From JAHEJE01 sp965216335 (GTDB lineage Bacteria; Pseudomonadota; Alphaproteobacteria; Rhizobiales; Aestuariivirgaceae), in the NCBI GenBank assembly GCA_965216335.1, contig OZ244154.1, positions 2,046,001 through 2,110,000 on the forward strand: a stretch of DNA of 64,000 nucleotides, read 5' to 3'. The notes under the pieces were generated by a model. That model saw nothing but the letters and a program-made list of their open reading frames with translations. It was not told the origin of the DNA and searched no databases. The translations under genes were made by a program, and so were the position numbers. Below are positions 25,590-34,667 of the stretch, piece after piece (positions within the stretch are counted from its first letter, which is position 1; each line of letters opens with the position of its first letter).

Positions 25590-26996
25590 CTAGTTCCACT
25601 CGCGGATGTCGACAAAATGCCCAGCGATAGCCGCTGCGGCCGCCATGGCGGGCGACACCAGGTGGGTGCGGCCCTTGTAGCCCTGGCGGCCTTCGAAATT
25701 GCGGTTCGAGGTCGAGGCGCAGCGCTCGCCGGGGCTGAGCTTGTCGGCGTTCATCGCCAGGCACATGGAGCAGCCGGGTTCGCGCCACTCGAAGCCGGCG
25801 GCCCGGAACACCTTGTCGAGGCCTTCGGCCTCGGCCTGTTCCTTGACGATGCCGGAGCCCGGCACGATCATCGCGTTGACATGGCCGTTGACCGTCTTGC
25901 CATCGACCATGGCGGCGGCAGCCCGCAGGTCTTCGATGCGGCCGTTGGTGCACGAGCCGATGAACACCCGGTCGATGGCGATGTCGGTCATTCTCGTGCC
26001 GGCGGTGAGCCCCATGTAGTCGAGCTTGCGCAGCAGGGCCTGGCGGCGGGTTTCGTCCTCGACGCCGGCAGGGTCGGGAACCGCGCCGGTCACCGCGGCA
26101 ACGTCCTCCGGGCTGGTGCCCCAGGTGACGATGGGCGGCAGGGACGCGGCATCAAGCGCGACCTCGGCATCGAAATGGGCGCCGTCGTCGGAGGTCAGCG
26201 TTTCCCAATACTTTACGGCAGTGTCCCAGTCGGCCCCCTTGGGCGTGCGCGGGCGGTCCTTGAGGTAGGCGAAGGTCTTTTCGTCCGGCGCCACCATGCC
26301 GGCGCGGGCGCCGCCCTCGATGGTCATGTTGCACACGGTCATGCGGCCTTCCATGGTGAGGTCGCGGATCGCCTCGCCGGCAAACTCGATGACATGGCCG
26401 GTACCGCCGGCGGTGCCGATCTCACCGATGATGGCGAGGATGATGTCCTTGGCGGTGGCGCCGTCGGCCAGCTTGCCGTCGACGGTGACGCGCATGTTTT
26501 TGGCTTTTTTCTGGATCAGGGTCTGGGTGGCGAGGACATGTTCGACTTCCGAAGTGCCGATGCCGTGCGCCAGTGCGCCGAAGGCACCGTGGGTGGATGT
26601 GTGGCTGTCGCCGCACACGATGGTGGTGCCGGGCAGCGTGAAGCCCTGTTCCGGGCCGATGATGTGGACGATGCCCTGGCGGCGGTCGAGTTCGTTGAAA
26701 TAGTCGACGCCGAAATCGGCGGCGTTCCGGGCCAGCGCGTCGACCTGTTCCTTGGCTTCCGGGTCGTCGATGCCGTGCGAGCGGTCGGTGGTCGGTACGT
26801 TATGGTCGACGACGGCCAGGGTCTTTTCCGGGTGGCGCACGCTGCGCCCGGCCATGCGCAGGCCCTCGAAAGCCTGCGGGCTGGTGACCTCGTGGACGAG
26901 GTGGCGGTCGATGTAGATCAGGCAGGTGCCGTCGTCGGCCTCGTGCACCAGATGGTCGTCCCAGATCTTGTCATACAGCGTGCGCGGCGCGGCCAT
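25590..26996 (-). CDS. leuC: 3-isopropylmalate dehydratase large subunit
   Basis: 468 residues. [17 protein letters not shown] is the usual start. The aconitase fold shows [30 protein letters not shown] (in two blocks) and the three cysteines that bind the 4Fe-4S cluster: C349 in GSCTNGR, C409 and C412 in [10 protein letters not shown]. With LeuD it forms isopropylmalate isomerase. Transcribed toward the small membrane protein and leuD. Confidence 0.96.
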   Translation of the reverse strand: MAAPRTLYDKIWDDHLVHEADDGTCLIYIDRHLVHEVTSPQAFEGLRMAGRSVRHPEKTLAVVDHNVPTTDRSHGIDDPEAKEQVDALARNAADFGVDYFNELDRRQGIVHIIGPEQGFTLPGTTIVCGDSHTSTHGAFGALAHGIGTSEVEHVLATQTLIQKKAKNMRVTVDGKLADGATAKDIILAIIGEIGTAGGTGHVIEFAGEAIRDLTMEGRMTVCNMTIEGGARAGMVAPDEKTFAYLKDRPRTPKGADWDTAVKYWETLTSDDGAHFDAEVALDAASLPPIVTWGTSPEDVAAVTGAVPDPAGVEDETRRQALLRKLDYMGLTAGTRMTDIAIDRVFIGSCTNGRIEDLRAAAAMVDGKTVNGHVNAMIVPGSGIVKEQAEAEGLDKVFRAAGFEWREPGCSMCLAMNADKLSPGERCASTSNRNFEGRQGYKGRTHLVSPAMAAAAAIAGHFVDIREWN

Positions 26997-27196
26997 GGCT
27001 TGGTGTTCCTTGAGCGGTCACTTGAAGGTGCGGCGAAAATAGTGGCTGGCGCGGCGTTTGTCAGCCCTTAAATCAAAGCCGGCGGCAGTGGGCGGTCATC
27101 AACGCCGTTGATGTTTTGCGGGGCGGAAATTGACCAATGCATGCGGCCAGACCGCGCTATGATGAATGTCACCCCAACGACATGGAGGCACCAGCC

Positions 27197-27808
27197 ATGA
27201 CCCACCGGCTCTATCAGCTTCAGGATTCGGGCAACTGCTACAAGCTGCGGCTGGCGATGGCGCAGCTTGGCATCGCCTTTGAGGTGCACGATGTCGACAT
27301 GCTGGCCGGCGAGACGCGCAGCAACTGGTTTCTGGCGCTCAATCCGAACGGCAAGCTGCCGACGCTCCAGCTCGATGACGGCCGCATCATCGCCGAATCG
27401 AACGCCGCCTTGTGGTATCTGGCGCAGGGCAGCGCCCTTGTTCCCGGCGACACCTTCGGACAGGCCAAGGCCCTGCAGTGGATGTTCTTCGAGCAGTACA
27501 GTCACGAGCCCTACATCGCCGTACTGCGCTACTGGCACCACATCGCCCGGCGGCCGCAGGACATTGCCGATCGCGAACCGGACCTCAGGGCCCGTGGCGA
27601 GCAGGCGCTTGCGGTCATGGACGGTCATCTGGCCGGTCTCGACTTCTTTGCCGGCGGCGCATACGGCATCGCCGACATCGCGCTTTATGCCTACACGCAT
27701 GTGGCGCATCACGGATTGTTCGATCTGACGGGGTTTCCGCAGGTCGCGGCCTGGCTGACGCGGGTGCGAGATCAGCCCGGCCATGTAACCATGGACTGGC
27801 GCCCCTGA
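27197..27808 (+). CDS. Glutathione S-transferase family protein
   Basis: 203 residues from the ATG at 27197, chosen over an ATG at 27137 because GGAGG lies 9 bases upstream and the fold begins there. The thioredoxin-like N-domain reads LYQLQDSGNCYKLRLAMAQLG, with a Ser as the probable glutathione-activating residue, then NPNGKLPTLQLDDGRIIAESNAALWYLA with the cis-Pro and the SNA motif. An alpha-helical C-domain follows (HLAGLDFFAGGAYGIADIALYAY, in blocks). Substrate unknown. It faces leuC divergently. Confidence 0.88.
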   Translation: MTHRLYQLQDSGNCYKLRLAMAQLGIAFEVHDVDMLAGETRSNWFLALNPNGKLPTLQLDDGRIIAESNAALWYLAQGSALVPGDTFGQAKALQWMFFEQYSHEPYIAVLRYWHHIARRPQDIADREPDLRARGEQALAVMDGHLAGLDFFAGGAYGIADIALYAYTHVAHHGLFDLTGFPQVAAWLTRVRDQPGHVTMDWRP

Positions 27809-27888
27809 TTGCACGGTTCAGGCTCAGTTCTGCCGCAATGTGACGGCAGCTTCGCCGGACTTGGATGATTGTTTCAGGGAACAGGCCG

Positions 27889-28509
27889 ATGATATCGCGG
27901 CGCACATTTTCAGGAGGGTTGGCGGCACTGGCGGCGGCAGGCTTGCCGGCTCCGGCACGGGCAACGCCGGTCGAGCCCTGGGCGCGCAGGTTGATCGAGG
28001 CCGCCATCGGCCAGATCGGACGCACGACGGTCTACGACCCGGCCTATGTGCGGCTCAACTACCCGATGGGCGACATCGACATGGAGCGCGGCGTGTGCAC
28101 CGACGTGGTCATCCGCGCCTACCGCGAGGCGTTCGGCATCGATCTGCAGAAGCTGGTGCATGAGGATATGGCGGCCAATTTTTCGCGCTATCCGAAGATC
28201 TGGGGCCTGAAGCGGCCGGACCGCAACATCGATCATCGCCGGGTGCCGAACCTGGAGGTGTTCCTGAAGCGGCGTGGCGCGGCGCTGGCGATCAGCGGCG
28301 ATGCACGCGACTACAGGCCCGGCGACCTGGTGACCCAGCGCCTGCCCGGCAACCTGCCGCACATCGCCATCGTCACCGGTCAAATGAACCGCGACGGCAC
28401 CCGGCCGCTGGTGGTGCACAACATCGGCGCCGGTACGCGGCTGGAAGACCGGCTGTTCGCCTTCACCCTCAACGGCCATTTCCGGTTTGCACCCGGGCGC
28501 GCCAGTTGA
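27889..28509 (+). CDS. DUF1287 domain protein, Tat-type secreted
   Basis: 206 residues from the ATG at 27889. SRRTFSGGLAALAAAGLPAPARA is a twin-arginine-like signal (given here in its two parts SRRTF and the hydrophobic run). The mature part has the DUF1287 motif YDPAYVRLNYPMGDI then RGVCTDVVIRAYREAFG, where the Cys and the following LVHEDM and PHIAIV segments correspond to an NlpC/P60-like Cys-His arrangement. It could be a periplasmic peptidase or amidase. Its stop overlaps a possible TTG start of the next gene, so the two are probably co-transcribed. Confidence 0.82.
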   Translation: MISRRTFSGGLAALAAAGLPAPARATPVEPWARRLIEAAIGQIGRTTVYDPAYVRLNYPMGDIDMERGVCTDVVIRAYREAFGIDLQKLVHEDMAANFSRYPKIWGLKRPDRNIDHRRVPNLEVFLKRRGAALAISGDARDYRPGDLVTQRLPGNLPHIAIVTGQMNRDGTRPLVVHNIGAGTRLEDRLFAFTLNGHFRFAPGRAS

Positions 28510-28544
28510 TAGTGAGCAGGCAACGGCAACTTTGCTGGACAGTC

Positions 28545-29315
28545 ATGACCCGTGCGTCAACAGGCATCCGGTTGAGCGCCATTGCGGCGCTCGCCCTCGG
28601 CATCGGCCTGGCGTTTGCAGAAGCGCCGGCCGGCGGCAGTTGTGCGCCTGTCAGCCACGGCGGCAATGCCTATACGGTGTGCACGTTCGATGTGACCCGC
28701 AACCGGATCGAGCTGTTCTGGTCCAACGAGGACAACCAGCCTTACGGCGATTTCGCCAGCCTGGACGCCAAGCTGCGCCAGGACGGCAAGCAGCTGACAT
28801 TCGCCATGAATGCCGGCATGTACTCCGAAACGCTGGCGCCGATCGGACTTTATGTGGAGAACGGCAAGGAGCTGAAGAAGGCCAACACCCGCAAAGGGCC
28901 CGGCAACTTTCACCTGATGCCGAACGGGGTGTTCTACGTCGCCGGCAACCGGGCCGGCGTCATGGAGACCAGGCGCTATCTCGAGCGTGGGCCAAAGGCC
29001 CGGCTGGCCAGCCAGTCCGGCCCGATGCTGGTGATCGGCGGCAAGCTGCACCCGAAGTTCCGCAAGGATTCGACCTCGCGCAAGCGGCGCAACGGCGTCG
29101 GCGTGAAGGACGGCGGCAGAACGGTGGTGTTCGCGATCTCCGACGGCGTGGTGACCTTCCACGAATTCGGCCGCCTGTTCCGCGACAAGCTGAAAACGCC
29201 AAACGCCCTGTTTTTCGACGGCACCGTCTCCAGCCTCTATGCCCCCGACCTCAACCGCTCCGACTGGGGCCGTCCGATGGGACCGATTGTCGGGGTGGTG
29301 GCGGAAGGGAAATGA
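28545..29315 (+). CDS. Phosphodiester glycosidase family protein (NAGPA-like), secreted
   Basis: 256 residues from the ATG at 28545; a TTG at 28506 overlapping the previous stop would add 13 residues. A signal peptide (SAIAALALGIGLAFAEA) precedes the NAGPA-type domain (PF09992): LTFAMNAGMYSETLAPIGLYVENG, FHLMPNGVFYV, ASQSGPMLVIGGKL, RRNGVGVKDGGRTVVFAISD and FFDGTVSSLYAPDL. In animals this domain removes GlcNAc from mannose-6-phosphate groups; bacterial members are mostly uncharacterised and probably act on envelope or exopolysaccharide phosphodiesters. Confidence 0.82.
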   Translation: MTRASTGIRLSAIAALALGIGLAFAEAPAGGSCAPVSHGGNAYTVCTFDVTRNRIELFWSNEDNQPYGDFASLDAKLRQDGKQLTFAMNAGMYSETLAPIGLYVENGKELKKANTRKGPGNFHLMPNGVFYVAGNRAGVMETRRYLERGPKARLASQSGPMLVIGGKLHPKFRKDSTSRKRRNGVGVKDGGRTVVFAISDGVVTFHEFGRLFRDKLKTPNALFFDGTVSSLYAPDLNRSDWGRPMGPIVGVVAEGK

Positions 29316-29370
29316 GCGTTGGGTGATCGTGCAGCGATGACGCGCTGATCTTGCGAGTGGTTACAGTTTT

Positions 29371-29502
29371 CCTCTCCCCCTTGTGGGGAGGGGTAGGGGT
29401 GGGGAGCAGCTCCGCCAATTGGTGCACGCTTTCAGTTTGTGCACCGCCCTACCCCACCCGGTCAGTGCTGCGCACTGCCCACCCTCCCCACAAGGGGGAG
29501 GG
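29371..29502. repeat. P2 palindromic repeat, copy A'
   Basis: Outer arms CTCCCCCTTGTGGGGAGGGG and CCCTCCCCACAAGGGGGAGG are themselves palindromic. Inner arms TAGGGGTGGGG and CCCTACCCCACC pair across about 50 bases. The segment GGTCAGTGCTGCGCACTGCC adds a third hairpin. Confidence 0.8.
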
Positions 29503-29524
29503 TTCAGGTGGCATCCATCTGCAA

Positions 29525-29558
29525 ACACAAAAGAGCCGGCGCGATGGCCGGCCCTTGT
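29525..29558 (-). terminator. Probable rho-independent terminator of the rplS operon
   Basis: On the minus strand AAGGGCCGGC-CATCGC-GCCGGCTCTT forms a stem with one G-U pair, followed by TTGTGTTTG. It lies 27 bases after the rplS stop codon. Confidence 0.65.
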
Positions 29559-29572
29559 GAATTCAGTTGTTT

Positions 29573-29585
29573 GTACCGCCGGTAC
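29573..29585. repeat. Palindrome touching the rplS stop codon
   Basis: GTACCGCCGGTAC; its last base is the first base of the reverse-complement stop (CTA at 29585-29587). Similar palindromes touch the stops at 23194 and 45422. Confidence 0.55.
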
Positions 29586-30241
29586 TATTCGCCTTCTTCG
29601 GCCTTGGCCTGGTCGACCTTGGCGCGCGGCGGTTCGCCGGCCAGGAGTTCCTTGGCCTGCTCGATCCATTCCTCGCGCTCGATGCGCCCGCCGAGGGACA
29701 GTTTGGTGTCGTAGTCGGCGATGTCGTCGGCGGTCCATGAGGCGATCTGGCTGAGGCTGTTGACGCCCTCGGCGGCGAGCTTTTCGGCAATGGTGTCGCC
29801 GATGCCGGAGATCAGCGAGATATCGTCCATGACCTCGGGCGCCAGCTCCTCGGCAGCCGGGGCGGCACCGGTTGTCGGCACGGCACGCTTCTTCTCGGTG
29901 ATCCGGGCGCGCTTGCCGGTCAGGCCGCGCAGGTAGTAGAGCTTGGCCCGGCGCACCTTGCCGCGGCGCAGCACCTTGACGCCCTCGACCAGCGGCGAAT
30001 ACAGCGGGAACACCCGCTCCACGCCCTCGCCATAGGACATCTTGCGCACGGTGAAGCTCTCGTTGAGGCCGCCGCCGTTGCGGGCGATCACCACGCCTTC
30101 GTAGTTCTGGATGCGCGAGCGGGTGCCTTCGGTGACGCGCACCGCCACGACCACCGTGTCGCCGGGGGCGAAATCCGGGATTTCGCGCTTGGCAGCAATC
30201 TTGGCGGCCTGCTCGCTTTCGAGCTGCTGGATGATATTCAT
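29585..30241 (-). CDS. rplS: Ribosomal protein L19 with C-terminal helix-hairpin-helix extension
   Basis: 218 residues against about 115-130 for ordinary L19. Residues 1-118 are L19 ([62 protein letters not shown]). After a Pro/Ala linker (121-138), residues 140-201 form a helix-hairpin-helix domain, [20 protein letters not shown] through [18 protein letters not shown], of the sort better known as a tail on L21 in Rhizobiales. L19 sits at the 30S-50S bridge. Last gene of the rpsP-rimM-trmD-rplS set; a terminator follows. Confidence 0.93.
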   Translation of the reverse strand: MNIIQQLESEQAAKIAAKREIPDFAPGDTVVVAVRVTEGTRSRIQNYEGVVIARNGGGLNESFTVRKMSYGEGVERVFPLYSPLVEGVKVLRRGKVRRAKLYYLRGLTGKRARITEKKRAVPTTGAAPAAEELAPEVMDDISLISGIGDTIAEKLAAEGVNSLSQIASWTADDIADYDTKLSLGGRIEREEWIEQAKELLAGEPPRAKVDQAKAEEGE

Positions 30242-30327
30242 GACAGTTGTCCTTTATGAGATGGCGGGTCTTTACCCGTGCCTGACCAAAAAATCAATCG
30301 TTGTTGCGGCCCTTGGACCGGAATGGT

Positions 30328-31026
30328 TCATTTTTTCGCCTCCCAGGCGGCCAGCAGATCGGGCCGGCGCTGCCGGGTGAGCGCAACTGCCTGATCCTGG
30401 CGCCAGCCGGCGATGGCCTGATGATCGCCCGACAACAGGACGGGCGGGATCTCGCGGCCTTCGAAAATGCGCGGCCGGGTGTAGTGCGGATGTTCGAGCA
30501 GGCCGTCCTCGAAGCTCTCGTCGTGGCCGGAGTGCTCGGACCCCATGACGCCCGGCAGCAGACGGACGACGGCATCGAGAAGGGCAAGGGCCGCCGGCTC
30601 GCCGCCCGACAGCACGAAATCGCCGATGCTGACCTCTTCGAGGTCGCGGGCTGCGATGACCCGTTCGTCGATGCCCTCGAAACGCCCGCAGACGATGACC
30701 GCACCGGGGCCGGCGGCGAGTTCGCGGACCCGGGCCTGGGTGAGCGGGGCGCCGCGCGGGCTCATCAGCAGGCGGGGGCGAGGGTCGTCCTCGCGCGAGG
30801 CAGCGTCGATAGCGGCGGCCAGCACGTCCGGCTTCATGACCATGCCCGGTCCGCCGCCTGCCGGAGTGTCATCGACAGTGTGGTGTTTGTCGGGGGCGGC
30901 ATCGCGGATGTTTCGGGTCTCGAGCGACCACACACCGTCCGCAAGCGCGCGGCCGGCGAGCGAGGCGCCGAGCGGGCCCGGGAACATGTCCGGATAGAGG
31001 GTGAGTATGGTCGCGGTGAAGGGCAT
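30328..31026 (-). CDS. trmD: tRNA (guanine-N1)-methyltransferase
   Basis: 232 residues from the ATG at 31026 (chain starts [17 protein letters not shown]). The frame stays open upstream through the P1 repeat, but that part is not needed. SPOUT-family motifs include [47 protein letters not shown], and [29 protein letters not shown] with the trefoil-knot SAM site. It methylates G37 of tRNAs. It stands 86 bp ahead of rplS and is separated from rimM by a P1 repeat. Confidence 0.95.
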   Translation of the reverse strand: MPFTATILTLYPDMFPGPLGASLAGRALADGVWSLETRNIRDAAPDKHHTVDDTPAGGGPGMVMKPDVLAAAIDAASREDDPRPRLLMSPRGAPLTQARVRELAAGPGAVIVCGRFEGIDERVIAARDLEEVSIGDFVLSGGEPAALALLDAVVRLLPGVMGSEHSGHDESFEDGLLEHPHYTRPRIFEGREIPPVLLSGDHQAIAGWRQDQAVALTRQRRPDLLAAWEAKK

Positions 31027-31052
31027 GGGTGTGGCGGTCGGGCGGTGCAGAA

Positions 31053-31176
31053 CCCCTTCCCCCAGAAAGGGGGAAGGTTGGGATGGGGGTTGATGGCGGT
31101 GCCAAAAGGCAGGTGCCTGAAGTTGCGGAACCGCTATCAATCCCCACCCTAACCCTCCCCTTTTCTAGGGGAGGGG
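31053..31176. repeat. P1 palindromic repeat, copy B
   Basis: Same hairpin-arm-hairpin structure as the copy at 24372, with a different spacer (about 31103-31135). It occupies nearly the whole rimM-trmD gap, inside an operon. Confidence 0.85.
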
Positions 31177-31185
31177 ATTTGCGCG

Positions 31186-31710
31186 TTACGTCTCTTCGTC
31201 TTCCATCGTTTCCGGTGGCGCTACGACCACCATGCGGTTCTCGATGTCCACCACCGGCACACAGGCCACGGTGAACGGGATCAGTTCGGTCTTGCCGGTC
31301 TCGGCGCGGCGGATCTCCAACAGGTCGCCGGCGCCGAAATCGTGGATCGCGGTGATCTCGCCATAGGGCGAGCCATCCGCTGTTCGCGCCGTCAGGCCGA
31401 CGAGATCGGCGTGGTAGAACTCGCCGTCTTCGGCCGGCGGCAGCTTGGCGCGGGCAAGAAACAGCCCAACGCCCTTCAGGGCTTCGGCCTGGTTGCGGTC
31501 GACAATGCCTTTCAGTCTGGCGACAAGCCCGCCCTTAACCGGCCTGAGCGCGGTGATCTCGATCACCGAGCCGTGGCTGGTCTCAAGCGGTCCGTAGCCG
31601 GCGATGTCTTCAGGATCTCCAGTGAAGCTCTTCAGCTTCACCTCGCCACGGATGCCGTGGGCGCCGGTGATGACGCCCAGCACCACACAAACGCTGTTGC
31701 TGTCCGGCAT
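31186..31710 (-). CDS. rimM: Ribosome maturation factor RimM
   Basis: 174 residues. VCVVLGVITGAHGIRGEVKLKSFTGDP is the RimM N-domain start, followed by LKGIVDRNQAEALKGVGLFLARAKLP and the PRC-barrel C-domain (EFYHADLVGLTARTADGSPYGEITAIHDFGAGDLLEI, in blocks). It assists maturation of the 30S head around S19. It starts 12 bp after the rpsP stop. Confidence 0.95.
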   Translation of the reverse strand: MPDSNSVCVVLGVITGAHGIRGEVKLKSFTGDPEDIAGYGPLETSHGSVIEITALRPVKGGLVARLKGIVDRNQAEALKGVGLFLARAKLPPAEDGEFYHADLVGLTARTADGSPYGEITAIHDFGAGDLLEIRRAETGKTELIPFTVACVPVVDIENRMVVVAPPETMEDEET

Positions 31711-31722
31711 GACCGATCGGCC

Positions 31723-32163
31723 TTAGCTGGCAGCCGCCTCTTCAGCCGGCGCCTCTTCAGCCGGGGCCTCTTCGGCGGGGGCCTCTTCAGCGGCAGCCTT
31801 CTCAGCTTCAGCGGCGTCCTCTGCGGCCTTCTTGGCCTCGGCTGCGGCAGCCTCACGCTCAAGGCGCTTCTTGCCGGGCTGGGCCTTCTGCGGGTTGTTG
31901 CGGGCATCGCGCTTGGCCAGACCGGCGCCGTCGAGGAAGCGCAGGACGCGGTCGGTCGGCGTCGCGCCATGGCCGAGCCAGTGCTTGATGCGCTCTTCAT
32001 TGAGGGTGACGCGGGCGTCGGAATCTTTCGGCAGGATCGGATTCCAGGTGCCGACCTTCTCGATGAAGCGGCCATCGCGCGGCGACCGCGAGTCGGCCAC
32101 GACAATGGAATAGAACGGCCGCTTCTTCGAGCCGCCGCGGGCCAGTCTGATCTTCAGTGACAT
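31723..32163 (-). CDS. rpsP: Ribosomal protein S16 with acidic Ala/Glu tail
   Basis: 146 residues; the S16 core is residues 1-85 ([50 protein letters not shown]). The tail from about 95 is rich in Ala, Glu and Lys and ends in four tandem AEEAP-like units (about 126-143). Low-complexity S16 tails are common in Rhizobiales. First gene of the rpsP-rimM-(P1)-trmD-rplS set; a GNAT gene separates it from ffh. Confidence 0.95.
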   Translation of the reverse strand: MSLKIRLARGGSKKRPFYSIVVADSRSPRDGRFIEKVGTWNPILPKDSDARVTLNEERIKHWLGHGATPTDRVLRFLDGAGLAKRDARNNPQKAQPGKKRLEREAAAAEAKKAAEDAAEAEKAAAEEAPAEEAPAEEAPAEEAAAS

Positions 32164-32186
32164 TGGGTGATTTCCTTTCGTTGCGA

Positions 32187-32705
32187 TCAGGTGTGATGGG
32201 TTGCTGGTAAGGTGTGGCGGTAGACCAGGCGTGGCATACCGCGATAGGTGTCATGCTTTTCGACGCAGGCGCCGAGCCTCTCGGCCAGAGCCTTGGAGCG
32301 CACATTGTCCGGGTGGACGAGACTGAACAGCGCCGGCAGGCCCAACGTGCGGTGGGCCCACAGCCGCACCGCGTCGGCCGCTTCGCGGGCAAGCCCCTTG
32401 CCTTCGAAACCGTCAAACAGGCCCCAGCACAGTTCCGGTTCGTCGAACGTCGCCGGATGCCACAAGCCGGCGTAACCGCACAGCGCGCCGCTGGATTTTT
32501 CCTCCAGCGCAAACGTGCCGTAGCCGCGCAACTGCCACTCGCCGATTATGGCGCAGAAGGCATGCCAGGCCTGCTCGCGCGTCAGCGCGCCAGCTCCGAC
32601 ATAGGTCATCCGCGCGCTGCCGCTGACGAAAGCGGCATAGGCCGGGAAGTCTGCCAGGGTCCAGCCACGCAGCGTCAGGTGTTGTGTGTCGAGGCTGGGT
32701 GTCAT
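32187..32705 (-). CDS. GNAT family acetyltransferase (RimJ/RimL-like)
   Basis: 172 residues. RimJ/RimL-type motifs are [43 protein letters not shown], then [45 protein letters not shown] (in blocks), with the acetyl-CoA loop GKGLARE. Its ATG overlaps the ffh stop codon by four bases (ATGA at 32702-32705), and it ends 23 bp before rpsP, so it is part of the ffh-rpsP transcript. Members of this type acetylate ribosomal-protein N-termini or small molecules; the location favours the former but does not prove it. Confidence 0.85.
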   Translation of the reverse strand: MTPSLDTQHLTLRGWTLADFPAYAAFVSGSARMTYVGAGALTREQAWHAFCAIIGEWQLRGYGTFALEEKSSGALCGYAGLWHPATFDEPELCWGLFDGFEGKGLAREAADAVRLWAHRTLGLPALFSLVHPDNVRSKALAERLGACVEKHDTYRGMPRLVYRHTLPATHHT

Positions 32706-34261
32706 TTTTTCTTCCCTGGCAGGCGAGGCATGCCACCACCGCCCAGTCCGGGTAATCCTTTGCCGCCCAGGCCCGGTAGGCCGCCGCCCAATCCGGGCAG
32801 GCCCGGCAGGCCCCCCGGGCCGCCGCCCTTGGCCATGTCCTGCAGTTCCGGCGGCAGGGCGTTGGGATCCATGTTACCGAGTTCGGCCTGCATCTTTTCG
32901 ATTTCGGCGGCATCGGGCATGCCGCCGCCCATGCCGAACATCTTGCCGAGCATGCCGCCCTTGCCCTTGCCCATCTTTTTCATCATCGCCGCCATCTGGA
33001 TGTGCATCTTCAACAGGCGGTTGATTTCCTGCACCTCGGTGCCGGAGCCGCGCGCGATGCGCTTCTTGCGCGAGGCGTTGAGCAGCTTGGGCCGGGAACG
33101 CTCCTTCGGCGTCATCGACTGAATGATAGCGAGCTGACGGTCGAGCACGGTCTTGTCGAGGTCCTGGCCCTCGAGCTGTTTCTTGATCTTGCCGACGCCG
33201 GGCAGCATGCCCATCACGCCCGACATGCCGCCGAGCTTCTTCATCTGCTTGAGCTGTTCGGCCAGGTCGTTGAGGTCGAACATGCCCTTCTTCATGCGCT
33301 TGGCGATATCCATCGCCTTGTCGGCATCGAGCGTCTGCGAGGCCTTTTCGACCAGCGAGACGACGTCGCCCATGCCGAGGATGCGCGAGGCAATGCGGCC
33401 CGGGTGGAAGTCCTCCAGGCCGTCGAGCTTTTCGCCGGTGCCCATCAGCTTGATCGGCTTGCCGGTGACGGCACGCATCGACAGGGCGGCACCGCCGCGC
33501 CCATCGCCGTCGACACGGGTCAGCACGATGCCGGTGACGCCGATCTTCTCGTTGAAGCTCTTGGCCAGGTTGACGGCGTCCTGGCCGGTCAGCGCATCGG
33601 CGACCAGCAGGGTCTCGTTCGGCTTGGCGACATCGCGGATGGCGACGGTTTCGGCCATCAGCTCCTCATCGATGTGCAGACGCCCGGCAGTGTCGAGCAT
33701 CACCACGTCGTAGCCGCCGCGCCGGGCTTCAGACATGGCGCGTTTGGCGATGGCCACCGGGTCTTCACCCTTGACGATAGGCAGGGTGTCTACGCCAACC
33801 TGCTCGCCTAGGACTTTCAGCTGTTCCTGGGCCGCGGGACGCCGCGTGTCGAGCGAGGCCATCAGGATCTTCTTCTTTTCCTTGTCCTTGAGGCGCAGGG
33901 AAATCTTCGCCGTCGTCGTCGTCTTGCCGGAGCCCTGCAGGCCGACCATCAGGATGGGAACCGGCGGGGCGGCCTTCAGGTTGAGCGGTTCGGTTTCAGA
34001 CCCCAGGGTCTCGACCAGGGCGTCGTTGACGATCTTGACGACCTGCTGGCCCGGCGTGACGGATTTCACGACCTCGTGGCCGACGGCGCGTTCCTTGACC
34101 CGGCCAACGAACTCGCGCACCACTTCCAGCGCCACGTCGGCCTCGATCAGCGCCCGGCGTACCTCGCGCATGGCGGCATCGACATCGGCCTCCGACAGCG
34201 CCCCGCGCCCGGTGAGCTTGTCGAATATCCCGCCGAGGCGGTCCTGAAGGGTCTCAAACAA
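32702..34261 (-). CDS. ffh: Signal recognition particle protein Ffh
   Basis: 519 residues from a TTG start at 34261 (MFETLQDRLGGIFDKL); AGGAACGAG lies just upstream and no ATG fits. The NG domain has GLQGSGKTTTTAKIS (107-121), DTRRPAAQEQL, DTAGRLHIDEELM and the TRVDGDGRGG motif. The M domain (about 300-440) is methionine-rich and has the SRPKLLNASRKKRIARGSG RNA-binding helix. The tail after about 470 is Gly/Leu/Pro-rich (GLPGLGGGLPGLGGKG). It brings ribosome-nascent chain complexes to FtsY. Confidence 0.96.
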   Translation of the reverse strand: MFETLQDRLGGIFDKLTGRGALSEADVDAAMREVRRALIEADVALEVVREFVGRVKERAVGHEVVKSVTPGQQVVKIVNDALVETLGSETEPLNLKAAPPVPILMVGLQGSGKTTTTAKISLRLKDKEKKKILMASLDTRRPAAQEQLKVLGEQVGVDTLPIVKGEDPVAIAKRAMSEARRGGYDVVMLDTAGRLHIDEELMAETVAIRDVAKPNETLLVADALTGQDAVNLAKSFNEKIGVTGIVLTRVDGDGRGGAALSMRAVTGKPIKLMGTGEKLDGLEDFHPGRIASRILGMGDVVSLVEKASQTLDADKAMDIAKRMKKGMFDLNDLAEQLKQMKKLGGMSGVMGMLPGVGKIKKQLEGQDLDKTVLDRQLAIIQSMTPKERSRPKLLNASRKKRIARGSGTEVQEINRLLKMHIQMAAMMKKMGKGKGGMLGKMFGMGGGMPDAAEIEKMQAELGNMDPNALPPELQDMAKGGGPGGLPGLPGLGGGLPGLGGKGLPGLGGGGMPRLPGKKK

Positions 34262-34539
34262 GGAACTCGTTCCTGTTAGTTGTTGCTCTTTCTAAGGTCG
34301 CGCAGCTGATCCGAAAACCGGTGCCCATACCGGATCAAGTCCGGCACCGGCCTTTTCGGGCCACGCTCCAACGCAAAACGCACCCGCGGGCGAACATCGC
34401 TGGCGGGTGTTGTCCCACTCACCTCCCGGGGATGTTCAAGTCCCATGTGTGAGCCGGACGAAAGACGTGTGTTGCGTCTTTTGAAATCGAGGGCGTATGT
34501 GAGGGAAAATGGCGGGGATGTCAATGGCCGAACGTCACT
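34262..34539. other. ffh leader / intergenic
   Basis: Non-coding stretch upstream of ffh. It must hold the ffh promoter on the minus strand. No hairpin terminator or small-RNA signature (such as the SRP RNA apical loop) is visible. Confidence 0.4.
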
Positions 34540-34659
34540 CCTTCCCCCAGAAAGGGGGAAGGTCGGGATGGGGGTTGATGGCGGTGCAAAACGTTGGGGC
34601 ATCGATTTGTGGCGCCGCCATCAATCCCCACCCTAACCCTCCCCTTTTCTAGGGGAGGG
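34540..34659. repeat. P1 palindromic repeat, copy C
   Basis: Same three-part structure as the copy at 24372. It abuts the stop codon (34668) of the hypothetical 171-residue gene. Confidence 0.85.
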
Positions 34660-34667
34660 AAGCGGTC

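Noticed and set aside
31027..31140. Longer trmD start that would translate P1 copy B
   Set aside because: The chain from 31026 begins exactly as other TrmD proteins do, so the upstream frame is fortuitous, unlike in the transglycosylase.
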